Assembly: GCA_017646555.1 (NCBI GenBank)
Contig: JAGCMG010000137.1
Coordinates: forward strand, 1 to 13,914
Length of the DNA: 13,914 bases
Reading direction: 5' to 3'
Source: Clostridia bacterium
GTDB lineage: Bacteria > Bacillota > Clostridia > Christensenellales > Borkfalkiaceae
Positions 6,931-13,077 of the stretch are shown one piece after another (the first letter of the stretch is position 1; every line of letters starts with the position of its first letter). The notes beneath the pieces were generated by a model that was not told the DNA's origin, did not search any database, and worked only from the letters and a program-made list of their open reading frames with translations. The position numbers and the translations under genes were made by a program.

Positions 6931-6971
6931 CAATATTTGAGAAAATTATAGCAATATTTGGGAGAGATTAT
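6929..6971 (+). repeat. Tandem near-repeat carrying the dut ribosome site
   Basis: Two adjacent copies of about 21 bases beginning CAATATTTG and ending ATTAT lie between the tetR stop and the dut start (about 6931-6949 and 6952-6971). The second copy has changed AGAAA to GGGAGAG, which supplies the ribosome-binding site. Confidence 0.6.
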
Positions 6972-7452
6972 GAAAAGAATAGCAGAATTTTATAAGATTT
7001 CAAAAGAAAACTTTTTAAAAACCGAAAGTTATACCGAAAGCGATTACGAAAACTTTTCGTTGCCAAAACGCGCAACGGCAGGTAGTGCCGGTTACGATTT
7101 TTACGCTATTAACGCTTTTACCTTAAACCCTAACGAAACGATTACCGTTGCGACGGGTGTTAGAAGTAAAATTGACGATGGTTGGGTGCTTAAAATCTAT
7201 CCGCGCAGTGGTTTAGGCTTTAAGTATCGCGCAACCCTCAATAACACGGTAGGTATAATCGATTCTGATTATTATTATTCTGAAAACGAAGGGCATATTT
7301 TTATTCGAATTACTAACTGTGGCGATAAGGTTATGTCGGTAGAAAAAGGTCAAGGCTTTGCGCAAGGTATTTTCGTTGAATACGGAATCACCTACTCAGA
7401 CGAAGTTACGGCAGTAAGAAACGGTGGTTTTGGCAGTACTGATAAAAAATAA
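6970..7452 (+). CDS. dut: dUTP diphosphatase (trimeric dUTPase family)
   Basis: Hydrolyses dUTP to dUMP and pyrophosphate, keeping uracil out of DNA and feeding dTMP synthesis. The protein is 160 residues from the ATG at 6970. A TTG twelve bases earlier overlaps the GGGAG ribosome site (6960-6964), so it is unlikely to be the start. The five family motifs are present in order: AGYDFYA (40-46), PRSGLGFK (78-85), NNTVGIIDSDYY (91-102, with the catalytic aspartate in the IIDSD segment), GQGFAQGIF (127-135) and NGGFGSTD (151-158). Motif IV departs from the usual G-[DE]-R-I-A-Q form, and an YYSENEG insertion follows motif III, as in some Gram-positive and phage-type dUTPases. It appears co-transcribed with the TetR gene, and a strong terminator follows. 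Confidence 0.92.
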   Translation: MKRIAEFYKISKENFLKTESYTESDYENFSLPKRATAGSAGYDFYAINAFTLNPNETITVATGVRSKIDDGWVLKIYPRSGLGFKYRATLNNTVGIIDSDYYYSENEGHIFIRITNCGDKVMSVEKGQGFAQGIFVEYGITYSDEVTAVRNGGFGSTDKK

Positions 7453-7507
7453 GGCTTAATTTGGCTAACAACGGTATCGTAAAACGCTACCACGAATAAT
7501 TTAAAAT

Positions 7508-7539
7508 AAAAAAGGCAACCGATTTGGTTGCCTTTTTTT
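7508..7539. terminator. Bidirectional intrinsic terminator between dut and the antiporter
   Basis: A perfect seven-pair stem, GGCAACC (7514-7520) with GGTTGCC (7526-7532), has a GATTT loop, six As on the left and seven Ts on the right. It serves both converging genes. Confidence 0.95.
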
Positions 7540-7551
7540 ATAGCAATAAAT

Positions 7552-8544
7552 TTACACAAATACTGTGCACATTACACTAACGTACGCAACGTAAACCACC
7601 ATAAGAGAGATACCTTGCCAGCGTTGTAATTTTTGAGTAAATAAGGTTGGAACCAACGATAATGCGCCGATTACTAAACATACAGGCATATCAAGGTAAG
7701 CGTTTTGGTCGCCGAAAGGTAATGCCGTACCACCGATAAATGCACATACCGGTAAAATTAACGATAAGTCGATTATGTTTGCGCCGATAATATTCCCAAC
7801 CGATAACGCGCCTTCTTTTTTAACGATAGCCGTAATTGCCGTAACAAGTTCAGGTAAAGAAGTGCCGATAGCAACGAAGATTGCCGATATAATTGCCGTA
7901 GGAATACCGATATTTTTAGCGATAATTTGACCGTTATCAACTAAAGGTCTTGCGCCTAACGCAAGCGCTGCAGCACCTACTACGAATTTAACGATATTGA
8001 TAATAATGCTCTTTTTATCTTTTTTAGGTTTTTCTTGAGCAAGTTCAGGGTGTTCAATCAACTCTTGCTTTTCTTCTTTTAACGCTTTTTTCGCATCAGC
8101 AACGTTAACCACCATAAAGGCTATAAAGATTAAAAGTAAAATGATTGAGCCAAATATTGGAAGTTCACCGTAAAGCGCGAAGATTGCCAAAGTTACACAA
8201 GCCGATAACATTAATAAACTTTTAACTAATATGCCGTTTCTTTTCGCCATACCGGGCATAACCACTAATAAAAGCGCAAAAATAAAGCCGATATTAACGT
8301 TTACAGAGCCAACTGCGTTACCGATAGCCATAGTGTTGTCGCCACCGATTGCCGCTAAAATAGACACTAAAACTTCCGGCAAAGTGGTTGCGAAACTGAC
8401 TATCGTTGCGCCGACTAAAACCTTTGGAATACCGAAAGATTCAGCAATCCAACTTGATGCATCAACGAAGATATCGCCACCTTTGACGATTAATACTAAT
8501 CCTATGATAAATAGGATTATAGGTAAAATGATTTCTTTAAACAT
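7552..8544 (-). CDS. CaCA-family cation antiporter under manganese riboswitch control
   Basis: 330 residues with about ten membrane helices in two homologous halves joined by a charged cytoplasmic loop (about 150-178), the YrbG-like architecture. The alpha repeats are FATTLPEVLVS (51-61) followed by GNAVGSVNVNIG (75-86), and AIGTSLPELVTA (225-236) followed by GNIIGANIIDL (250-260). The ion-binding acidic residues E57 and E232 are present. The canonical GSN turn is altered in the first half (GSVNVN), so the ion may not be Ca2+. The family exchanges Ca2+ or related cations for Na+ or H+ across the cytoplasmic membrane. The leader carries a yybP-ykoY-type riboswitch and terminator, which points to Mn2+ export. 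The ATG at 8544 has a strong AAGGAG site. It is monocistronic: convergent terminator behind, own promoter in front. Confidence 0.88.
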   Translation of the reverse strand: MFKEIILPIILFIIGLVLIVKGGDIFVDASSWIAESFGIPKVLVGATIVSFATTLPEVLVSILAAIGGDNTMAIGNAVGSVNVNIGFIFALLLVVMPGMAKRNGILVKSLLMLSACVTLAIFALYGELPIFGSIILLLIFIAFMVVNVADAKKALKEEKQELIEHPELAQEKPKKDKKSIIINIVKFVVGAAALALGARPLVDNGQIIAKNIGIPTAIISAIFVAIGTSLPELVTAITAIVKKEGALSVGNIIGANIIDLSLILPVCAFIGGTALPFGDQNAYLDMPVCLVIGALSLVPTLFTQKLQRWQGISLMVVYVAYVSVMCTVFV

Positions 8545-8564
8545 ACCCTCTCCTTTCGCTCAAT

Positions 8565-8589
8565 AAAAAAGAGCGAACACGTCGCTCTT
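8565..8589 (-). terminator. Leader terminator of the antiporter gene (expression platform)
   Basis: On the minus strand, AAGAGCGA (8589-8582) pairs perfectly with TCGCTCTT (8576-8569) around a five-base loop, followed by Ts to 8565. It lies between the riboswitch and the start codon, where it would stop transcription before the gene unless prevented. The same TCGCTC can instead pair with a second GAGCGA at 8561-8556. Confidence 0.88.
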
Positions 8590-8636
8590 AAAATTTTTTA
8601 TAATTCGGGCAGACGCATTTATTTTATGTAAATAAA

Positions 8637-8719
8637 CAAGTCTCATCATTTAAGACAAACCCGAACCTTACGGTTGTGATGACGAATTTGCCACGCTTAC
8701 GCGCTGATTACTCCCTTTG
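8637..8719 (-). ncRNA. yybP-ykoY-type manganese riboswitch
   Basis: The minus-strand RNA starts essentially at +1 with CAAAGGGAGTA (8719-8709), close to the hallmark AAAGGGGAGUA, and ends with GAGACTTG (8644-8637). Hand folding gives a short weak P1 (AAG 8717-8715 with CTT 8640-8638); P2 ATCA (8708-8705) with TGAT (8648-8645); a GCGC-GTAA-GCGT hairpin (8704-8693); P3 GGCAAA (8692-8687) with TTTGTC (8659-8654); an internal loop containing TCGTCA; and a GTAA-capped hairpin AACC/GGTT (8675-8664). This four-way layout with a conserved L1 and L3 matches the Mn2+-sensing class. The hallmark has GGG, not GGGG, and P1 is short, so a covariance search is needed for certainty. Known members turn genes on with Mn2+. 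Confidence 0.8.
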
Positions 8720-8724
8720 ACAAT

Positions 8725-8753
8725 ATAATACTATTATATACTTTATTTGTCAA
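8725..8753 (-). promoter_or_regulatory. Promoter of the antiporter leader
   Basis: A consensus TTGACA (8753-8748), 17 bases, then TATTAT (8730-8725) on the minus strand. The transcript would start near 8718, right at the beginning of the riboswitch. The -35 box is 12 bases past the rsmI stop codon and no rsmI terminator is seen, so some read-through from rsmI is possible. Confidence 0.8.
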
Positions 8754-8765
8754 CAATTTTAATAA

Positions 8766-9569
8766 CTATCTATCAGAAAGAGTGAATTTATATAATTCAC
8801 TTTTTTTAATCCCACGCTCTTTCGCAACGCGTTTTAATGCCTCTTTTTTATCAAAACCCTGACTAACGTATATCGCTATTTGTTCTTCGGGCGAAATATT
8901 TTCGTCATAACTTTTACCCTTAAAACCCTCAACCACGATAACGAATTCACCCTTAGCGTCTTTACCTAAACCACTTGATAACATAAACTCAATGCGTTCT
9001 TCGTGAAGTTTAGTTATCTCTCTAACGGCTACGGCGCGTCTATCGCCAAACACCGAATAGATGTCCATTAAATCCTTTTCAACATCGTGTGGTGCTGAAT
9101 AAAATAAAAGCGTAATATCAAGCGTTTTGTATTTTTCTAAAAACTCTACGCGTTCGGACTTTTTTTCCGGCATAAATCCTAAAAAGCAAAATCTTGCCGT
9201 ATCAAGCCCCGATAAAACAAGCGCCGATACGCACGCGCACGCCCCTGGAATTACTGTAAATTCCAAAGAGTTTTCGCAAAGCGTTTTTACTAAAATATTG
9301 CCAGGGTCTGACACGATAGGCGTGCCAGCGTCGGAAATAAGCGCTATATTTTTGCCTTCTTTTAACTTTTCAACGATTTTTTCAGCGCTTTCTTTTTCGT
9401 TGAATTTATGATAAGAAATCAACGGCTTTTTGATTTCATAAGCCGACAAAAGTTTAAGAGAATGACGGGTATCTTCACAAGCGATTAAATCTACTTCTTT
9501 TAACACTTCAATCGCGCGCAAAGTAATATCTTTTAAGTTCCCTATCGGCGTTGCTACTATATATAACAT
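8766..9569 (-). CDS. rsmI: 16S rRNA (cytidine1402-2'-O)-methyltransferase RsmI
   Basis: Methylates the ribose of C1402 in the decoding centre of 16S rRNA using S-adenosylmethionine. The protein is 267 residues from the ATG at 9567-9569, with an AAGGAG site (9580-9575) five bases upstream. An open frame continues 18 codons further 5' to 9623, but it runs back into trmN6 and has no family similarity. Typical motifs of this tetrapyrrole-methylase-fold family are seen: ATPIGNLKDIT (6-16), CEDTRHS (31-37), SDAGTP (79-84) and IPGACACVSAL (107-117). The C-terminal region (about 225-267, GFDKKEALKRVAKERGIKKS) is the usual helical tail. It follows trmN6 after 17 bases, as in the Bacillus yabB-yazA-yabC region, and is the last gene of the cluster. 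Confidence 0.96.
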   Translation of the reverse strand: MLYIVATPIGNLKDITLRAIEVLKEVDLIACEDTRHSLKLLSAYEIKKPLISYHKFNEKESAEKIVEKLKEGKNIALISDAGTPIVSDPGNILVKTLCENSLEFTVIPGACACVSALVLSGLDTARFCFLGFMPEKKSERVEFLEKYKTLDITLLFYSAPHDVEKDLMDIYSVFGDRRAVAVREITKLHEERIEFMLSSGLGKDAKGEFVIVVEGFKGKSYDENISPEEQIAIYVSQGFDKKEALKRVAKERGIKKSELYKFTLSDR

Positions 9570-9586
9570 AAGCGCTCCTTTTTTAA

Positions 9587-10261
9587 CTAATTTACTAAAT
9601 TGGGCAGTACCGTTACCCCGCATTTTGCATCTTTAACGGCTTCGATTAACACTAAATACGGGCTTTTTTTATCAGTCCCCGTAACGAACTGTAATCGCTT
9701 TACTTCAAGGTGAGATTTAGTCAACTCACTAATAAGTTCAGCCACTCTATCAGCCCTATGAACAAGACAAAACCTGCCACCACTTTTAAGCGCTTTTTTG
9801 ACGGCTATGCAAAGTTCGCTAAAAGTTAAAGTAATTTCTTCTTTACAAACTCTAACGCTTAAATTTTCGTCCGTTTGTGGATAAGAACTATCTTTTTTTA
9901 CAAACGGTGGATTGCATAAAATTAGCGAAAACGCACCGTTATATTCCACGCCGATATCTTGCACTTTTAAATTATTACAACTAACCTTGCCTTCCAAACC
10001 GTTTTCCTTAACGCTTTTAAGGGAAAGATTATAAAGTGCTTCCTGCATTTCAAAAAGCGTCAAAGAAGAAACCTTATCTTCGTTAAGCGCAAAAAAGTTT
10101 ACACCGACAATCCCACTTCCTGAACAAAAATCAGCCACCTTATCGCCTTTTTTAGCCGTTGCAAAACGCGAAAGCAAGATAGCGTCGGAAGTAAAACGAT
10201 ACAAATCGGTATCTTGATAAACGATATAATCTTTAATGCCTAAATTTTCTTTTTCAATCAT
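9587..10261 (-). CDS. trmN6: TrmN6-like tRNA1(Val) adenine-N6 methyltransferase
   Basis: 224 residues, a class I S-adenosylmethionine-dependent methyltransferase: motif I DFCSGSG (44-50) and the amino-methylating NPPF (117-120). The N-terminal YRFTSDAILLSRF segment (21-33) is a signature of the YfiC/YabB group, which methylates N6 of A37 in tRNA-Val; the exact tRNA position is inferred from the family. The place next to rsmI and near ricT is the same as yabB in Bacillus. The ATG at 10259-10261 has no clear ribosome site (only GTGATTG about ten bases upstream) and lies about 36 bases after the ferredoxin terminator, with no clear promoter of its own, so it may depend on read-through. It ends 17 bases before rsmI and the two are likely co-translated. 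Confidence 0.88.
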   Translation of the reverse strand: MIEKENLGIKDYIVYQDTDLYRFTSDAILLSRFATAKKGDKVADFCSGSGIVGVNFFALNEDKVSSLTLFEMQEALYNLSLKSVKENGLEGKVSCNNLKVQDIGVEYNGAFSLILCNPPFVKKDSSYPQTDENLSVRVCKEEITLTFSELCIAVKKALKSGGRFCLVHRADRVAELISELTKSHLEVKRLQFVTGTDKKSPYLVLIEAVKDAKCGVTVLPNLVN

Positions 10262-10297
10262 AAAAAATCAATCACTAAAAATAAATTTTAAAAGTAA

Positions 10298-10326
10298 AAG
10301 GACTTGCGCAATTAGCCCAAGTCCTT
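10298..10326 (-). terminator. Hairpin terminator after the ferredoxin gene
   Basis: A perfect nine-pair stem, AAGGACTTG (10326-10318 on the minus strand) with CAAGTCCTT (10306-10298), has an eleven-base loop that can add two GC pairs. The tail is TTACTTTT, an imperfect T run, so termination may be partial and allow read-through into trmN6. Confidence 0.7.
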
Positions 10327-10341
10327 AATTTTATCCGCGTA

Positions 10342-10512
10342 TTATTCTTCGGATATTGCGCCAACCGGGCAACCTGCTGCGCAGGTACCACAACTTACGC
10401 AAGCATCGGCGTCGATTTCGTATTGCGTATCGCCTTGCTTAATTGCATCAACCGGGCAACTATCTGCGCATGCACCACAGCTTACGCATTCATCGCTGAT
10501 TTTGAAAGCCAT
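10342..10512 (-). CDS. 2[4Fe-4S] ferredoxin (56 residues)
   Basis: A short gene encoding a clostridial-type ferredoxin, a small cytoplasmic electron carrier. Two cluster motifs, C9-x2-C12-x2-C15-x3-C19-P and C38-x2-C41-x2-C44-x3-C48-P, sit in two internally repeated halves (DECVSCGACADSCP and DACVSCGTCAAGCP). Each half lends one cysteine to the other half's cluster. The ATG at 10510-10512 is preceded by a near-perfect AAGGAGG, implying high expression. The gene has its own candidate promoter upstream and a hairpin terminator downstream, so it is a self-contained unit set inside the tmk-holB-ricT-trmN6-rsmI cluster. Its partners (for example pyruvate:ferredoxin oxidoreductase or hydrogenase) are not in the window. 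Confidence 0.95.
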   Translation of the reverse strand: MAFKISDECVSCGACADSCPVDAIKQGDTQYEIDADACVSCGTCAAGCPVGAISEE

Positions 10513-10537
10513 AACACAATCCTCCTTTGATTTAATT

Positions 10538-10566
10538 TCATATATATGATATCACAAATTTTTCAA
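10538..10566 (-). promoter_or_regulatory. Candidate promoter of the ferredoxin gene
   Basis: TTGAAA (10566-10561) followed after 16 bases by TATATG (10544-10539) on the minus strand. The stretch contains overlapping AT-rich palindromes, TCATATATATGA (10538-10549) and TGATATCA (10547-10554), which may be a regulator site or simple AT-rich melting DNA. The -10 assignment is uncertain. Confidence 0.5.
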
Positions 10567-10602
10567 TTTGTAAATCGTTATTTTAAAATATGTTTAAAAG
10601 GA

Positions 10603-11475
10603 TTAATCTTCTAAATTTTTAAGTTCGTCGCTATCAATATCGTCGTCATCAGGTTTGCCGTTTTTAAATCTAACCTTTTCAAGTGGGAAGTCTTTGTAGA
10701 TTTCACTACCGTCGCCTTTAACGACTTTTACCTTAACTTCAAGTTTTAACATATTGTTAGCAATAACCGTGCCGTTACCTTCTTCCGTTGATACGGTAGA
10801 GCCAACTTTCGGCATCTTTTTATAAACTTCAGAGTAATACGGATTTTCGTATTCTAAACAGCACATAAGTCTACCACAAAGCCCACTAATTTTAGTCGGG
10901 TTTAACGATAAACCTTGAGTTTTTGCCATTTTAATTGAAACCTTTTTAAAGTCAGGCACGCAAGAAGAACAGCAACACGCCCTACCACACGGACCAAAAC
11001 CACCTAAAAGTTTTGTTTCATCTCTAATGCCGATTTGTCTTAATTCTATTCTAATTTTGAAAGTGGATGCAAGTTCTTTAACTAAATCCCTAAAATCCAC
11101 GCGCCCGTCAGCAGTAAAATAGAACACGATTTTTTTGCCGTCGAACGAATATTCAGCGCCCGAAAGTTTCATATCGAGCCCAAGTTTAGCAATCTTTTCT
11201 TCGGCTGTCTTTATTGCCGACGGAATTTTCTTTTCGTTTTCTTTTATGAACGCGTCGTCCTTTTTAGTCGTCTTTCTAATTATAGGCTTTAACGGTTGAA
11301 CTACTTCGTCGTCGTTAACTTCTTTAACGTCAAAAACGACCATACCGTATTCTAAACCCTTTGCCGTTTCAACTATTACGCCGGAGCCGACTTCATAGTG
11401 TTCGTCCTTATTTGCGGGGGCAAAATAATACACTTTAGAAGTGTTCTTAAATTTTATCCCTACTATTTTTTCCAT
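10603..11475 (-). CDS. ricT: RicT/YaaT (PSP1-domain) regulatory iron-sulfur protein
   Basis: 290 residues. The PSP1 core is recognised by GGFGPCGRACCCSSC (158-172) and SGLCGRLMCCLEYE (197-210), giving eight cysteines (163, 167-169, 172, 200, 205, 206). In Bacillus, RicT (YaaT) joins RicA and RicF in a [4Fe-4S] complex that steers RNase Y processing of mRNAs and affects sporulation and biofilm decisions; some of the cysteines here should hold such a cluster. The tail (276-285, DDDDIDSDEL) is strongly acidic. The ATG at 11475 has GGAGG ten bases upstream and overlaps the end of holB by 13 bases, so translation is coupled. The order tmk-holB-ricT is the standard Firmicutes one. RicA and RicF are not encoded here. 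Confidence 0.95.
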   Translation of the reverse strand: MEKIVGIKFKNTSKVYYFAPANKDEHYEVGSGVIVETAKGLEYGMVVFDVKEVNDDEVVQPLKPIIRKTTKKDDAFIKENEKKIPSAIKTAEEKIAKLGLDMKLSGAEYSFDGKKIVFYFTADGRVDFRDLVKELASTFKIRIELRQIGIRDETKLLGGFGPCGRACCCSSCVPDFKKVSIKMAKTQGLSLNPTKISGLCGRLMCCLEYENPYYSEVYKKMPKVGSTVSTEEGNGTVIANNMLKLEVKVKVVKGDGSEIYKDFPLEKVRFKNGKPDDDDIDSDELKNLED

Positions 11476-12443
11476 TTATATTTACCCTCCAAAATTGAAA
11501 GTAGTAACCTTTCAATGAGCATAATATCGTTATTATTAAAATATTCGCGCTTTTTAGCCTCACTCACTTTAGTTAAAGCAAAGAGCGCCGACGGGGAATT
11601 ATAACCCGTAGTTTTCTTAAAATATTGCGTTCGTGGTGCGTTTTCAATTAACCGTTCAGCGTTAAAATAGACCGTCATATCACGAAATAACACTTCAAGC
11701 GCATTTAAAAAGTCTAAAATTTTAACACCTGAAGAAGTTATTTTGTTAGTAACCGATAAAACGTCTTTGCTTGAATTTAACTCTACTAAAACGCTTTCTG
11801 CTAAACTTACTGCTAACGCGTATTTATCGTCGCCATAAAGGGCAAGCGTCCCCCCTATCGTGCCGTCGTAAGAATAACACGCAGTTTTTAGCCGTTCTTC
11901 ATCAGGGCAATCTTTTATTAAAGTTTCGAACAATTGCATAGGTTCAAAAAGTGGAATTTCTATCTTTTTAACCCTTGACTTAATGGTGGCAAGCACACCT
12001 TGCTCACTACTTGCGCCTATTAAAATAAAAGTATTTTCAGGTGGCTCTTCAACGGTTTTTAACAGTTTGTTTTGCGCCGTTTGGTTCATATCGCAAATAT
12101 CTTCGATTATGAAAAGTTTACTTTTAAGTTCGTACGGCTTTACGAAACTTTCCGTCACTATTTCGTTAGCGTCGTCAACCGTGATTTTATCGCCGACGGT
12201 TTTAGGAAAAAACTTGACGTCAGTCAATTTTTCTTCATTAATTTGACGGCATAACCTACAACTATCGCAAAACTCTTTCTCTTTGCAAAGCATAAGTTTA
12301 GCGAACACTTTTAAATATTCCCTTAAATACGCTTTATCGTGCGTTAAAACAAGATACGCGTGCGAAAGCCTATCACTTTTTTTATCAAGCGAAACCTGCT
12401 TTAACGCGTTAGTTTGTTTTAAGAGTTTTACAAAATCTGCCAT
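11463..12443 (-). CDS. holB: DNA polymerase III delta-prime subunit HolB
   Basis: 326 residues. Delta-prime is the stator of the clamp loader that opens the beta sliding clamp at replication forks. Seen: SHAYLV near 27-32; a zinc module with C53, C59, C62 and C65; the ELKSKLFIIEDICDMN segment (about 105-120, a Walker-B-like region with IIED); NKLLKTVEEPP (126-136); and the sensor/arginine region IKSRVKKIE. The Walker A loop normally following HAY (GxxGxGKT) is absent: the sequence reads LTHDKAYLREYL. Delta-prime does not need ATP binding, so the gene should still work. It starts three bases after the tmk stop and overlaps ricT. Its ribosome site is poor, which suggests coupling to tmk. Confidence 0.93.
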   Translation of the reverse strand: MADFVKLLKQTNALKQVSLDKKSDRLSHAYLVLTHDKAYLREYLKVFAKLMLCKEKEFCDSCRLCRQINEEKLTDVKFFPKTVGDKITVDDANEIVTESFVKPYELKSKLFIIEDICDMNQTAQNKLLKTVEEPPENTFILIGASSEQGVLATIKSRVKKIEIPLFEPMQLFETLIKDCPDEERLKTACYSYDGTIGGTLALYGDDKYALAVSLAESVLVELNSSKDVLSVTNKITSSGVKILDFLNALEVLFRDMTVYFNAERLIENAPRTQYFKKTTGYNSPSALFALTKVSEAKKREYFNNNDIMLIERLLLSILEGKYKWKK

Positions 12444-12446
12444 AGT

Positions 12447-13076
12447 TTAACCGATTATTCCCCTTTCTTTAAGCGCAGAAAGTATGTTTAAGTGCGTCTG
12501 TTTTCTTTCGCCCATACAATCAATTGCAACTATGCGTTCGGGTGATTTTTTTAACATTTCAAGATATCCAGCATACACTTTTTCGTGGAATACAAGCCCG
12601 TTTTGCTCTATTCTATCGTTAGCATCAGCCCCACCTTTTCTCTTAAAAGCGTCGGCTGGTGAAATGTTTAAAAATAAAGTAATATCAGGCATACAAGTAG
12701 TTATCGCCCTATCGTTGATTTTTGCAATATAATCGTAACCTAACCCACCTGCATACGCTTGGTAGGCAAACGACGAATCGATATATCTATCGCAAAGCAC
12801 GATTTTACCTTGCTTTAACGCTGGTAAAATAACGCTTTCGATATGTTGAACTCTTGCCGCGGCGAATAAAAGCGCTTCGGTAACAGGGTGCATATCTTTA
12901 TTGTTAGCGTCAAGTATTACGGCGCGAATTTTTTCGGAAATTTCAGCCCCACCCGGTTCACGCGTGTAGATATAGTCGATAGAATTTTTATCAAAATATT
13001 CTTTTAAGAGTTTTAGTTGCAAGGATTTCCCTGCGCCTTCACACCCTTCTAAAGTTATGAATTTGCCTTGTTTCAT
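12447..13076 (-). CDS. tmk: Thymidylate kinase
   Basis: Phosphorylates dTMP to dTDP with ATP, an essential step of dTTP supply in the cytoplasm. The protein is 209 residues, the family's usual length. The P-loop GCEGAGKS spans 11-18 (cysteine where aspartate or similar is common). TREPGG (38-43), the dTMP-binding CDRYIDSS (95-102) and the LID segment KRKGGADANDR (145-155) are intact. The ATG at 13076 begins a single base after the TAA of the upstream gene and has only a weak AGG as ribosome site, so it is likely translated by coupling. holB follows after three bases. dut, which provides dUMP for the same route, is in this window but in a separate transcript. Confidence 0.97.
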   Translation of the reverse strand: MKQGKFITLEGCEGAGKSLQLKLLKEYFDKNSIDYIYTREPGGAEISEKIRAVILDANNKDMHPVTEALLFAAARVQHIESVILPALKQGKIVLCDRYIDSSFAYQAYAGGLGYDYIAKINDRAITTCMPDITLFLNISPADAFKRKGGADANDRIEQNGLVFHEKVYAGYLEMLKKSPERIVAIDCMGERKQTHLNILSALKERGIIG

Positions 13077-13077
13077 A

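Noticed and set aside
7466..7490. An imperfect GGTA...TACC hairpin after dut as a second terminator
   Set aside because: The stem has a mismatch and no T run follows; the strong terminator at 7508-7539 suffices.
8231..8566. A 111-codon plus-strand frame opposite the antiporter gene
   Set aside because: It is the antisense of a membrane-protein coding sequence and covers the leader terminator; no independent signals.
8590..8765. The antiporter leader as a T-box or a NiCo (czcD) riboswitch
   Set aside because: No T-box bulge (UGGN) with specifier arrangement was seen and the NiCo consensus is not present; the GGGAGTA / GAGAC pair fits the yybP-ykoY class better.
9570..9623. An 18-codon N-terminal extension of RsmI overlapping trmN6
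   Set aside because: MLYIVATPIGNL is the normal family N-terminus, and the AAGGAG site lies immediately before the ATG at 9569.
10262..10602. An apparently empty gap of over 300 bases between trmN6 and ricT
   Set aside because: It is not empty: it holds the 56-residue ferredoxin gene with its promoter and terminator.
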